From positions 1-64,000 of the forward strand of contig NZ_JALGCL010000005.1 of NCBI RefSeq assembly GCF_022808325.1: 64,000 nucleotides of DNA. Reading direction: 5' to 3'. The stretch comes from Cognatiluteimonas sedimenti (lineage in GTDB: Bacteria > Pseudomonadota > Gammaproteobacteria > Xanthomonadales > Xanthomonadaceae). The notes beneath the pieces were generated by a model. It was given only the letters and a program-made list of their open reading frames with translations. It was not told where the DNA came from and did not search any database. Both the position numbers and the translations under genes were made by a program. This document shows, piece by piece, positions 1-7,623 of the stretch (position 1 is its first letter; each line of letters opens with the position of its first letter).

Positions 1-240
1 GCGCCGGATGCGGATATCCGTCGGGCGCCGGATGCGGACGCCTTTGGGTGCGAATGTCCCCCGGCCTGCGGCCTCCTCCTTGATTTCGCACCCAAAGGCG
101 TCCGCATCCCGCGCTGCGAGTTGCGGAGTGACTCACAAGACAAAGCAGAGCTACGCTCTTCTGCAAGCCTGCGATCCGACGTGCCGGCGTGGCCCATCAG
201 GTCGCGGCGAAGGGCCGGCGGTTGCACCGGGGCCCGTCAA
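1..240. repeat. Dispersed palindromic element, copy A (cut by window edge)
   Basis: This is one of three near-identical copies in the window (others near 9738-10053 and 23273-23571). It contains a perfect 25-bp inverted repeat (30-54 against 85-109) around a loop rich in GGCC and CCTCCT, then a conserved stretch ending near CGGCGTGGC at about 195. Unlike the other two copies, its second hairpin is reduced to arm remnants. Short ORFs across the element are not conserved in frame (copy B has lost one C in the C-run), so it is probably non-coding. The rest of the stretch to 372 shows no gene. Confidence 0.8.
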
Positions 241-372
241 ATCGCAGCGATCGCATGGACAACCCGGTACGAGTCGTCCCCGGCAATCGTTCCCTCGCGC
301 AATCGAGCGGCTCGCGCCTGCGGCCTTCCCCGGCGCGCCTTCGAGCGCCGGGGAATTCAACGGCCGCGATGC

Positions 373-3300
373 CTAGCCCGCCGGTTGCCCAGGCTCTTCA
401 ACGGCCGGCGCGACGTCGAGCTTGTCGCCGAGCATGCGCCGCACCACCACGTAGAACACCGGGATCAGCAGCAGCCCCAGGAAGGTCGCGAACAGCATGC
501 CGCCGATCACGCCGGTGCCGATCGCGTGGCGCGCATTGGCGCCGGCGCCCGAGGAAATCGCCAGCGGGGTGACGCCGAGGATGAAGGCCAGCGAGGTCAT
601 CAGGATCGGCCGGAAGCGCAGCTTGGCCGCCTCGATCACGCCCTCGCGCAGCGTCCTGCCGTGCGCGCGCTCGGCCAGCGCGAACTCGATGATCAGGATC
701 GCGTTCTTCGCCGCCAGGCCGATCACCGTGATCAGGCCGATCTTGAAGAAGATGTCGTTGGGCAGGCCGCGCAGCATGGTGAACACCACCGCGCCGAGCA
801 CGCCCAGCGGCACCACCAGCAGCACCGAGACCGGCACCGACCAGCTTTCGTACAACGCGGCCAGGCACAGGAACACCACCAGGATCGACAGCGCCATCAG
901 CGCCGGCGCCTGGTTGCCGGAGAGGATTTCCTGGAACGACTGCCCGGTCCAGTCGTAGCCGAAGCCTTCCGGCAGGTCGTCCTCGACGATCTGCTGCATC
1001 GCGTCCATCGCCTCGCCCGAGCTGTGCCCCGGCGCCTGCGAACCGACCACTTCCACCGCCGCGTAACCGTTGTAGCGGGTCAGCGACGGCGGCGCGACCA
1101 TCCAGCGCGCGTCCACCAGATTCGACAACGGCACCATCTGCGACGTACCGGTGCGCGCATCGACCGCTGTCGGGCTGGGCGTGTAGAAATGCGCCAGCGA
1201 TTCCGGGCCGTTGCGGAAGCCGGTGTCGGCCTGCATGGTCACGCGCTTGACGCGGCCGGCATCGACGAAGTCGTTGACGTACACCGGCGCCAGCATCAAC
1301 TGGATCGCGCGGTAGATGTCGCCCACCGACAAGCCCATCGCCTGCGCCTGGGTGCGGTCGACCTCGAGCTTGAGCTGCGGCGCGTCGGCCAGCGTGTTCG
1401 GGCGCACCGCGGTCAGCGCCGGGTTCTGCGACGCCTTGCCGAGCAGCTGCCCGAGCGCCTGGTCCAACGCCTCGCGGCCCTTGCCGCCGCGATCCTGCAG
1501 GTACATGTCGAAGCCGCCGAACGCGCCCAGGCCGTTCACCGTGGGCAGGTTGATCACGAAGATCTGCGCGTCGCGGATCCCGTACAGCGCCATGTTCGCG
1601 TTCTGGATGAACTCGGTGGCCGTGACCTTGCGCTCCTCCCAGGGCTTGAGCTTGACGAAGGCCATGCCCACGTTCTCGCCCTGGCCGACGAAGCTGAAGC
1701 CGGCGACCTGCATCATGCCTTCGTAACCGTCCTGCTTCTCCAGCGTGCCGCGCACCTGTTCGAACACCGTCTTGGTGCGCTCCAGCGTGGCGCCGGGCGG
1801 CAGCTGCACGATCGCCAGCGCGTAGCCCTGGTCTTCCTCGGGCAGGAAGCTGCCGGGCAGGCGCGTGAACAGGAATCCGCCCAGCACCGCCAGCAGCGCG
1901 AACGCGATCATCCAACGCGGCGCGTGCGTGACCGCGTGCGCGATGTGGCGCCCGTAATTGCCGCTGACCTTGCCGTAGATGCGGTTGAAGCCGCGGAAGA
2001 TGGCGTTCTCGCGGTGGTGGTCTTCGGTCGGCCTGAGCAGCGTCGCGCACAGCGCCGGGGTGAAGCCGAGCGCGAGGAACGCCGAGAACGCCATCGCCAG
2101 CGCGATCGTGATCGCGAACTGCTTGTAGATCTCGCCGGCGCTGCCGCCCTGGAACGCGCTGGGCACGAACACCGCCGCCAGCACCACCGTGATCGCGACC
2201 ACCGCGCCGCTGATCTGCTTCATCGCCTTGATCGTCGCGTCCTTCGGCGACAGCTTCTCCTCGGTCATGATCCGTTCGACGTTCTCGATCACCACGATCG
2301 CGTCGTCGACCACGATACCGATCGCCAGCACCACGCCGAACAGCGTCAGCTGGTTGATGGTGAAATCGAACAGCCACAGGCCCAGGAACGTGCCCAGCAG
2401 CGCGATCGGGATCACCAGCGTCGGGATCAGCGTCGCGCGGAAGTTCTGCAGGAACAGCAGGATCACCAGGAACACCAGCACGAAGGCCTCGGCCAGCGTC
2501 TTCAGCACCTCGACGATCGAGACCTGCACGAAAGTGGAGCTGTCGTAGGGCGCGAACCAGGTCACGCCCTGCGGGAAGGTCGACTGCAGTTCCTGCATGC
2601 GCCCGCGCACCGCTTCGGCCACGCCGAGTGCGTTGGCGCCTGGCGCCAGCTGCACCGCGAAGCCGGCCGCGGGGGCGCCGCTCCAGCGCAGGTCGAAACC
2701 GTACGCCGACGCGCCCTTCTCCACCCGCGCCACGTCCTTCAGGCGCACCGCGCTGCCGTCCGGATTGGCGCGCAGGATGATGTTGCCGAATTGTTCGGCC
2801 GTGTTGAAGCGGCCTTCCGCGGTCACCGTCGCGGTGAACGCGGTGCCCGCCGGCGACGGTTCGGATCCGACCTTGCCGGCCGCGAACTGCACGTTCTGCC
2901 CGCGCACGGCATTGAGCGCGTCGCTGGCCGACAGCCCGAATGCGCGCAGCTTGTCGGGATTGAGCCAGATGTTCATGGCGTACTCGCCGCCGAACAGCTG
3001 GGTGTTGCCGACGCCGGGCAGGCGCGCGACCTGGTCGAGCACGCGCGCGGCGATCAGGTCCGACAGCGCGTTCTTGTCGTAGGCCGGGTTGTCCGAGCGC
3101 AGCGCCACCACCATCAGGAAGCCGGAGTTGGCCTTGGCCACCACCACGCCCTGCTGGGTGACTTCGCTGGGCAGGCGCGGGGTCGCCAGCGCGACCTTGT
3201 TCTGCACCTGCACCTGGGCAATGTCCGGATCGGTGCCGGGACGGAAGGTCAGGGTGATCGAGGCGCCGCCGCTGGCGCTGGACGAGGAGCTGAAGTACTC

Positions 3301-3525
3301 CAGGTTGTCGATGCCGGTGAGCTGCTGCTCGATCACCTGGGTAACCGCGCCTTCGGTGGTCTCGGCGCTGGCGCCCGGATAACTGGCGCTGACCGTCACC
3401 TGCGGCGGCGCGATGTTGGGATACGACTCCACGCCCAGGCTGCGGATCGCCAGCAGGCCGCTGAGCACGATCAGGATCGCGATCACCCACGCGAACACCG
3501 GGTGGTTGATGAAGAAGCGCGACAT
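373..3525 (-). CDS. RND-family multidrug efflux permease (AcrB/MexB, HAE1 type)
   Basis: Inner-membrane proton-driven pump that expels hydrophobic drugs as part of a tripartite complex. The 1050 residues equal the AcrB length. The N-terminus (MSRFFINHPVFAWV) is the typical first membrane helix of the family. The proton-relay aspartates sit at residues 407-408 in GIVVDDAIVV, the same numbers as in AcrB, and the relay lysine is in GLAAKNAILI near the C-terminus. Two large periplasmic loops follow TM1 and TM7 as expected. It lies 6 bp downstream of the adaptor gene on the same strand. No outer-membrane channel gene is adjacent, so a TolC/OprM-like partner must be encoded elsewhere. The substrate range cannot be told from sequence. 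Confidence 0.95.
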   Translation of the reverse strand: MSRFFINHPVFAWVIAILIVLSGLLAIRSLGVESYPNIAPPQVTVSASYPGASAETTEGAVTQVIEQQLTGIDNLEYFSSSSSASGGASITLTFRPGTDPDIAQVQVQNKVALATPRLPSEVTQQGVVVAKANSGFLMVVALRSDNPAYDKNALSDLIAARVLDQVARLPGVGNTQLFGGEYAMNIWLNPDKLRAFGLSASDALNAVRGQNVQFAAGKVGSEPSPAGTAFTATVTAEGRFNTAEQFGNIILRANPDGSAVRLKDVARVEKGASAYGFDLRWSGAPAAGFAVQLAPGANALGVAEAVRGRMQELQSTFPQGVTWFAPYDSSTFVQVSIVEVLKTLAEAFVLVFLVILLFLQNFRATLIPTLVIPIALLGTFLGLWLFDFTINQLTLFGVVLAIGIVVDDAIVVIENVERIMTEEKLSPKDATIKAMKQISGAVVAITVVLAAVFVPSAFQGGSAGEIYKQFAITIALAMAFSAFLALGFTPALCATLLRPTEDHHRENAIFRGFNRIYGKVSGNYGRHIAHAVTHAPRWMIAFALLAVLGGFLFTRLPGSFLPEEDQGYALAIVQLPPGATLERTKTVFEQVRGTLEKQDGYEGMMQVAGFSFVGQGENVGMAFVKLKPWEERKVTATEFIQNANMALYGIRDAQIFVINLPTVNGLGAFGGFDMYLQDRGGKGREALDQALGQLLGKASQNPALTAVRPNTLADAPQLKLEVDRTQAQAMGLSVGDIYRAIQLMLAPVYVNDFVDAGRVKRVTMQADTGFRNGPESLAHFYTPSPTAVDARTGTSQMVPLSNLVDARWMVAPPSLTRYNGYAAVEVVGSQAPGHSSGEAMDAMQQIVEDDLPEGFGYDWTGQSFQEILSGNQAPALMALSILVVFLCLAALYESWSVPVSVLLVVPLGVLGAVVFTMLRGLPNDIFFKIGLITVIGLAAKNAILIIEFALAERAHGRTLREGVIEAAKLRFRPILMTSLAFILGVTPLAISSGAGANARHAIGTGVIGGMLFATFLGLLLIPVFYVVVRRMLGDKLDVAPAVEEPGQPAG

Positions 3526-3531
3526 GGCCGC

Positions 3532-4704
3532 TCAGCCCTGGGCCGGGACGGGCGCGGCGGCGGCCTGCGGCGGTGCCTGCCCGGGCGCCGGCATCGGCGC
3601 GGCCTTGGCCGGCTGCCCCGGGATCGCGCGCTGCAAGCCGGAAACGATGACCTGGTCGCCCTCTGCAACCCCTTCGTGCAGCACCCAGTCGGCACCCTGT
3701 GCGCGCTCCGTGGCGATGTCCTTGCGCGCGACCTTGCCGTCCTTGCCGACCACCAGCACGTAGGCGCTCTTGGCGTCGCGCTGGACCGCGGCCTGCGGCA
3801 CCAGGAACGCATCGCGCTCCTCGCCCAGCACCGCCTTCAGGGTCACGAAGGTGCCGGGCAGCAGCACGCCGTCGGGGTTGTCGACGCGCGCGCGCAGCGA
3901 CACCGCGCCGGTGGCCGGATCGACCACGTCGCCGGAGAAATCCAGCGTGCCGGGATGCGGGTAAGGCGTGCCGTCGGGCAGCAGCACCTGCACGTTCGCG
4001 TCCGCGCGCGCCGCGCCCAGCGCGCGCACCTGCGCCAGTTCGCCCACGCTCATGGAGAAATCGATGTACATCGGATCGAGCTGGTCGACCGTGGTCAGCA
4101 GGGTCGGCTCGCCCTGCCCGACCAGCGCGCCCTCGGTCACCTGCTGCTTGCCGGCGCGGCCGCTGATCGGCGCGCGCACGGTGGCGTAGCCGAGGTTGAT
4201 GTCGGCCGCCTGCACCGCGGCGCGCGCGGCCTGCACCGCGGCGAGGCTGCTGCGCTCGGCGGCGATGGCGTTGTCGTAGTCGGAGCGGGAAATGAATTTG
4301 CCGTCGATCAGCCCGCGCGCGCGTTCGGCGAAGGCGCGCGCATTGGCGGCGCTGGCCTGGGCCTGCGCCAGCGCGCCGCGGGCCTGCGCCGCGGCGGCCT
4401 GCAAGGGCGCCGGGTCGATCCGGAACAGCACCTGGCCCTTGCGTACGTCGCTGCCTTCCTCGTACAGGCGGCGCTGCAGCACGCCCGGCACGCGGGCGCG
4501 GACGTCGGCGCTGCGGAACGCCGACAGGCGCCCGACCAGGTCCTTGCCGATCGGCACCGTGGCCGGGTGCATCACCACCACGCCGACTTCCGGCGGCGGC
4601 ATCGCCCCGCCCGGGGGGCCACCCGCGGCGGCCTGATCCTTGGAACAGCCGGCGGCCGCGAACAGCGTGGCCGACAGGGCGAGCACTACCAGGGGACGAC
4701 GCAT
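3532..4704 (-). CDS. RND efflux periplasmic adaptor lipoprotein (AcrA/MexA type)
   Basis: Membrane-fusion subunit that links the RND permease to an outer-membrane channel. From the chosen start the protein is about 390 residues, beginning MRRPLVVLALSATLFAAAGC, a lipoprotein signal with a lipobox ending AAGC. Lipoyl/barrel-sandwich halves flank an alanine-rich coiled-coil hairpin, and the C-terminal tail is Pro/Ala-rich. The open frame continues upstream to 4818, but the Shine-Dalgarno-like GAGG lies 7 nt before the ATG at 4704; the in-frame ATG at 4710 is too close to it. A promoter-like element and an inverted repeat lie just upstream, suggesting local repression, although no regulator gene is adjacent. 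Confidence 0.92.
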   Translation of the reverse strand: MRRPLVVLALSATLFAAAGCSKDQAAAGGPPGGAMPPPEVGVVVMHPATVPIGKDLVGRLSAFRSADVRARVPGVLQRRLYEEGSDVRKGQVLFRIDPAPLQAAAAQARGALAQAQASAANARAFAERARGLIDGKFISRSDYDNAIAAERSSLAAVQAARAAVQAADINLGYATVRAPISGRAGKQQVTEGALVGQGEPTLLTTVDQLDPMYIDFSMSVGELAQVRALGAARADANVQVLLPDGTPYPHPGTLDFSGDVVDPATGAVSLRARVDNPDGVLLPGTFVTLKAVLGEERDAFLVPQAAVQRDAKSAYVLVVGKDGKVARKDIATERAQGADWVLHEGVAEGDQVIVSGLQRAIPGQPAKAAPMPAPGQAPPQAAAAPVPAQG

Positions 4705-4739
4705 GCGCATACCTCGAGCGAGGGATTCCTGAACTCCGC

Positions 4740-4776
4740 AGTCTAGCATTGGCCGATTCCGGCAAACGTGCCGGAA
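4740..4776 (-). promoter_or_regulatory. Candidate promoter and operator of the RND efflux operon
   Basis: On the minus strand a TAGACT -10-like hexamer occupies 4745-4740. A 20-bp inverted repeat with perfect 8-bp arms (TTCCGGCA, spacer AACG, TGCCGGAA) spans 4757-4776 and covers the expected -35 position. An arm-spacer-arm palindrome over the promoter of an efflux operon is the usual arrangement for a TetR- or MarR-type repressor. No good -35 match was found and no regulator gene is nearby, so the assignment is tentative. Confidence 0.4.
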
Positions 4777-4810
4777 GTCGTGTTGCGCCGGCGCGCGCGC
4801 CGTGCACCGC

Positions 4811-5509
4811 TCACGCAAGCAGACGCAATCCCGGCGCCAGTGCGGGCACCAGCGCGGCCGGGTCGGGGGCCGCCTGCCACGGCAGCCAGCCCAGGCAGGG
4901 CGCCGCCAGCCGCGCCGACAGCAGTGCGCGGTTTTCGTCGATCCGGTCCATCGCCGGGTCGATGCCGGTGCCGATCCAGCCGGCCAGCCGGCAGCCGTCG
5001 GCCTGGATCGCGCGCGCGCTCAGGTAGGCGTGGTTGAGGCAGCCCAGGCGCAGGCCGACCACCAGCACCACCGGCAGGTCCAACGCCCGCGCCAGGTCGG
5101 CCTGCATCAGGTCGGTGGCCAGCGGCGCCATCCAGCCGCCCACTCCTTCGACGACGACCACGTCGGCCTGCGCCGCCAATCGCGCATGCGCGGCCAGCAA
5201 CGGCGCCAGCGCGACCGTGACCCCGGCACCGCGCGCCGCCAGTTCCGGCGCCAGCGGCAACGGCAACGCGTAGGGATTGACGTCGTCGTAGGCTGGTCGC
5301 GGCGCGCTGGCCGCCTGCAAGGCCAGCGCATCCTCGTTGCGCAGGCCCTCGGGCGTGGCGTCGCTGCCGCTGGCCAGGGGTTTCATGCCCACTGCGCGCA
5401 AACCGCGCGCGCGCAGCGCATGCAACAGCGTGCAACTGGCCAGGGTCTTGCCGACACCGGTGTCGGTGCCGGTGACGAACACGCCGCGCGGGAACGGATG
5501 GGCACTCAT
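4811..5509 (-). CDS. bioD: ATP-dependent dethiobiotin synthetase
   Basis: Closes the ureido ring of dethiobiotin from 7,8-diaminopelargonate, CO2 and ATP, the penultimate step of biotin synthesis in the cytosol. The 232 residues match the family. The P-loop GTDTGVGKT is at residues 14-22, MKPLASGSD follows at about 42-50 and the EGVGGW motif (EGAGGW in E. coli) begins at E121. The start chosen gives MSAHPFPRGVFVTG; the open frame upstream of it is an artefact of high GC. Its start overlaps the stop of the upstream membrane-protein gene by 4 bp (ATGA), so the two are probably translated together. Other bio genes are not in the window. Confidence 0.93.
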   Translation of the reverse strand: MSAHPFPRGVFVTGTDTGVGKTLASCTLLHALRARGLRAVGMKPLASGSDATPEGLRNEDALALQAASAPRPAYDDVNPYALPLPLAPELAARGAGVTVALAPLLAAHARLAAQADVVVVEGVGGWMAPLATDLMQADLARALDLPVVLVVGLRLGCLNHAYLSARAIQADGCRLAGWIGTGIDPAMDRIDENRALLSARLAAPCLGWLPWQAAPDPAALVPALAPGLRLLA

Positions 5510-6228
5510 GCCTCCGCTTCGGCTTCCGCACGGCGCCGCGCGCGGGTCACGGCCAGGCCGGTCAACGCCATCAGGCCGTAGGCAAAGCCGGACATCCCCG
5601 CCAGGAACGGCTTGTCGAGCAACTCGGTGACCGCAATCACCAGCATCGACAGCGCGCCGGTGGCCGGGATCATCCATTGCCCGGCGATCGCGCCACGCAG
5701 GTGCAGCCGCTCCTCGCGACTGAGGCCGAGCGCGTCGCGTTGCCGCCAGGCGTGCCGGTACAGCGCCACCATGACGAAACCCAGCGTGGTCCAGGCGATG
5801 GCGTAGGCCAGGAACAGCAACTGCAGGTCGCGGCCGCCGTGGATGGCAATGCCGGCAGGCAGCCAGCCGCCGCTGATCGCGCCGAAAAAGGAAGTGAAGA
5901 TGATCCGCAACGGGTACACGTACACCAGTACCAGGAACACCAACAGCAGGCTCAGCAACACGCTGCGGCCATCGTCCAGGCCATAGCGCCGGCTCCAGTC
6001 CGCATGCGACCACCACAGCATCGCCAGCAGCGCGAAGCTGGCGGCGAACGCCGGTACGCCCTTGAGCGCTTCGACCAGCGCCTGGGCACTGTCGGGCACG
6101 GTATTGAACGAGATCACCAGCAGGGTAACGGCGAACGCGAAGGCGGCATCGACGAATGCCTCGATGCGCGTGACTTCGCGACCGCGTTCCTTGCCGGTGC
6201 CCGACTGCGGGACGGGGGCAGTGGCCAT
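5506..6228 (-). CDS. TMEM175/DUF1211-like integral membrane protein
   Basis: Predicted six-helix membrane protein of 240 residues. The first helix carries RIEAFVDAAFAFAVTLLV (about residues 21-38), recalling the R-x3-F-S-D signature of the TMEM175 (DUF1211) family, whose characterised members are potassium-selective channels; here the Ser is replaced by Val. Further hydrophobic segments are visible around residues 65-75, 90-108, 135-155 and in the last third. The C-terminus is a charged RARRRAEAEAEA tail. It precedes bioD with a 4-bp ATGA overlap, but there is no obvious functional link to biotin. Channel function is not demonstrated for this member. Confidence 0.75.
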   Translation of the reverse strand: MATAPVPQSGTGKERGREVTRIEAFVDAAFAFAVTLLVISFNTVPDSAQALVEALKGVPAFAASFALLAMLWWSHADWSRRYGLDDGRSVLLSLLLVFLVLVYVYPLRIIFTSFFGAISGGWLPAGIAIHGGRDLQLLFLAYAIAWTTLGFVMVALYRHAWRQRDALGLSREERLHLRGAIAGQWMIPATGALSMLVIAVTELLDKPFLAGMSGFAYGLMALTGLAVTRARRRAEAEAEA

Positions 6229-6280
6229 GGGGGAATGGTAATCCCGCCGCGGCGTCGCCGCTGCGCCGCAGTGGCGGGGC

Positions 6281-6286
6281 TACAAT
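6281..6286 (+). promoter_or_regulatory. -10 element for an apparently leaderless msrC transcript
   Basis: TACAAT lies only 6 nt before the msrC ATG at 6293, so transcription would begin at or next to the A of the start codon. No Shine-Dalgarno sequence is present between it and the ATG. A clear -35 was not found. Confidence 0.5.
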
Positions 6287-6292
6287 CGGCCG

Positions 6293-6781
6293 ATGACCTT
6301 CCATGCCATCGCCCTGTCCGGCAGCAAGCCGGAGCAATACGCGCAACTGCTGGCCCAGGCGCGCGCGCTGATGCACGGCGAACGCGACCGGATCGCAAAT
6401 GCCGCCAACCTGTCGGCGCTGCTGTGGCACGCGCTGCCCGGCCTCAACTGGTGCGGCTTCTACCTGTTCGACGGCACCGAGCTGGTGGTCGGCCCGTTCC
6501 AGGGCCTGCCGGCCTGCATCCGCATCCCGCTGGACAAGGGCGTGTGCGGGGCCGCGGCGAGCACGCGCCAGACGCAGCGGGTCGACGATGTGTCCGCTTT
6601 CCCGGGCCATATCGCCTGCGATTCGGCGTCGCGCTCGGAACTGGTGGTGCCGCTGCATACCGATGACGGCGCCCTGGTCGGGGTGCTCGACCTGGATAGT
6701 CCGGAACCGGGGCGTTTCGACGTTGAAGACCAGCGAGGCCTCGAGGCGATTGCCCGGGCGTTCCTGGATACCCTGGCATGA
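6293..6781 (+). CDS. msrC: Free methionine-(R)-sulfoxide reductase (GAF domain)
   Basis: Reduces free L-methionine-(R)-sulfoxide to methionine in the cytosol, with electrons from thioredoxin. The 162-residue protein is a single GAF domain matching the YebR/fRMsr family along its whole length. The three conserved cysteines are C75 (LPACIRI), C85 (KGVCG) and C109 (GHIACD), corresponding to Cys84, Cys94 and Cys118 of the E. coli enzyme; an extra Cys sits at 54 in NWCGFYL. The start has no ribosome-binding site and a -10 element ends 6 nt upstream, suggesting a leaderless message. The stop overlaps the next gene by 4 bp. Confidence 0.93.
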   Translation: MTFHAIALSGSKPEQYAQLLAQARALMHGERDRIANAANLSALLWHALPGLNWCGFYLFDGTELVVGPFQGLPACIRIPLDKGVCGAAASTRQTQRVDDVSAFPGHIACDSASRSELVVPLHTDDGALVGVLDLDSPEPGRFDVEDQRGLEAIARAFLDTLA

Positions 6782-7149
6782 CCGAACCCAAATTGCGCAA
6801 CATCGGCCCGAAATCCGCGGCATGGCTGCGCCAGGTGGGACTGCGTTCGCGCGAGGAGCTGGCCGCGGCCGGCACCGTCGACGCCTTCATGCGGGTAAAG
6901 CGCGCCGGCTTCAAACCCAGCCTCAACCTGCTGTACGCGCTGGAAGGCGCGCTGCTCGACTGCCACTGGCAGGACGTGCCGGATGCGCGACGCAGCGAAC
7001 TGGTCGCCGCCGCCGAAGCCGCGATCGCGCTGCTGCCACCGCCGCGCGGGCGCCCGGCCGCCGGCCCGGTGACGTTGACGATGATGGCGCACGAGGATCC
7101 GGTCCCGGCACACGCGGACAACGACGAGCCGGATCACGCGCAGAACTGA
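6778..7149 (+). CDS. TfoX C-terminal-domain protein
   Basis: A 123-residue protein whose first 80 or so residues match the TfoX/Sxy C-terminal domain: LRNIGPKSAAWLRQVGL, then the V-AFMRVK and LNLLYALEGAL segments, then CHWQDVP. This is a helix-hairpin-helix-like fold also found as a stand-alone protein in many Proteobacteria. The TfoX N-terminal domain is missing, so a role in competence regulation should not be assumed. The remaining tail is acidic and low-complexity. It overlaps msrC by 4 bp (ATGA) and is probably co-transcribed with it. The btuB promoter begins 7 bp after its stop. Confidence 0.82.
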   Translation: MTEPKLRNIGPKSAAWLRQVGLRSREELAAAGTVDAFMRVKRAGFKPSLNLLYALEGALLDCHWQDVPDARRSELVAAAEAAIALLPPPRGRPAAGPVTLTMMAHEDPVPAHADNDEPDHAQN

Positions 7150-7155
7150 AACGTT

Positions 7156-7184
7156 TTGCGCGTGCCTGCGTGCTGGCATAGACT
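7156..7184 (+). promoter_or_regulatory. Sigma-70 promoter of the btuB riboswitch transcript
   Basis: TTGCGC at 7156-7161 and TAGACT at 7179-7184 are separated by exactly 17 bp, directly upstream of the cobalamin aptamer. Transcription is expected to start near 7190-7192, a few bases before the first aptamer strand. Confidence 0.65.
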
Positions 7185-7189
7185 GCACG

Positions 7190-7510
7190 CGCTTCGAGGT
7201 GACCCGGCGGCGTCCTGCCCACGGGTTGAAACGGGAAGCCGGTGACGACGCAGCGGAAGTTCCGCCCGCGCATCCAGTCCGGCACTGCCCCCGCAACGGT
7301 AAGCGAGACAAGGCCACGGCATCCGCCACTGTGCGACGCGCACGGGAAGGCGCCGCGGCCGGTGGTAAAGGGGTCAGAGTCATTTACGCCCGGTTTGCGC
7401 CATTAGCGGAAATTCCGCTGCGTAAATGACTCTGACCCCTTTACCCCACTCGCCAGTCCGGAGACCGGCCCCGGAGCAGACTGGTTGCGACGCGGAGGGC
7501 GTTGCGGCGG
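7190..7510 (+). ncRNA. Cobalamin (adenosylcobalamin-class) riboswitch upstream of btuB
   Basis: The conserved aptamer blocks appear in order: GGTTGAAACGGGAAGCCGGTG at about 7224-7244, CACTGCCCCCGCAACGGTAA near 7283-7302, CCACTGTG at about 7327-7334, GGGAAGG at 7344-7350, and the closing AGTCCGGAGACCGGCC at about 7455-7470. These match the B12 riboswitch consensus. A GC-rich expression platform with a GGAGG loop follows, then the btuB start at 7624. With cobalamin bound, such elements shut off btuB. The variable stem between GGGAAGG and AGTCCGGAG holds an inserted palindrome of about 80 bp, annotated separately. Confidence 0.92.
7364..7445. repeat. REP-type palindrome inserted in the riboswitch
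   Basis: Arms TAAAGGGGTCAGAGTCATTT (plus ACG) at 7366-7388 and its exact complement at 7421-7443 form a 23-bp perfect inverted repeat, extended by GG/CC to 25 bp. The interior holds a second small palindrome, AGCGGAAATTCCGCT. GGGGTCAGAGTCA-type arms are typical of mobile REP/RAYT-associated palindromes in gammaproteobacteria. It sits in the loop of a peripheral aptamer stem (GGCG...CGCC), so the conserved core is left intact. Confidence 0.8.
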
Positions 7511-7623
7511 CGATGCCGGCGCGCGCGTCCGTTGCCTGCCCGGCCCTCGCTTCCGCCTCTCCCCTGCGCACGCAACTCCCGCCAACTCAGCGCGCGCGGG
7601 TGTGCGCGATGGAGACTTCCTGC

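Noticed and set aside
8-376. Short protein encoded by the dispersed repeat (similar translations in all three copies)
   Set aside because: Copy B has a 1-nt deletion that shifts the frame, and the similarity follows the palindromic DNA, not codon constraint.
121-4807. Very long open frames (1541 and 1469 codons) opposite or across the RND operon
   Set aside because: They are GC-rich shadow frames full of Arg/Ala/Gly/His with no domain signal, overlapping the clearly real permease and adaptor genes.
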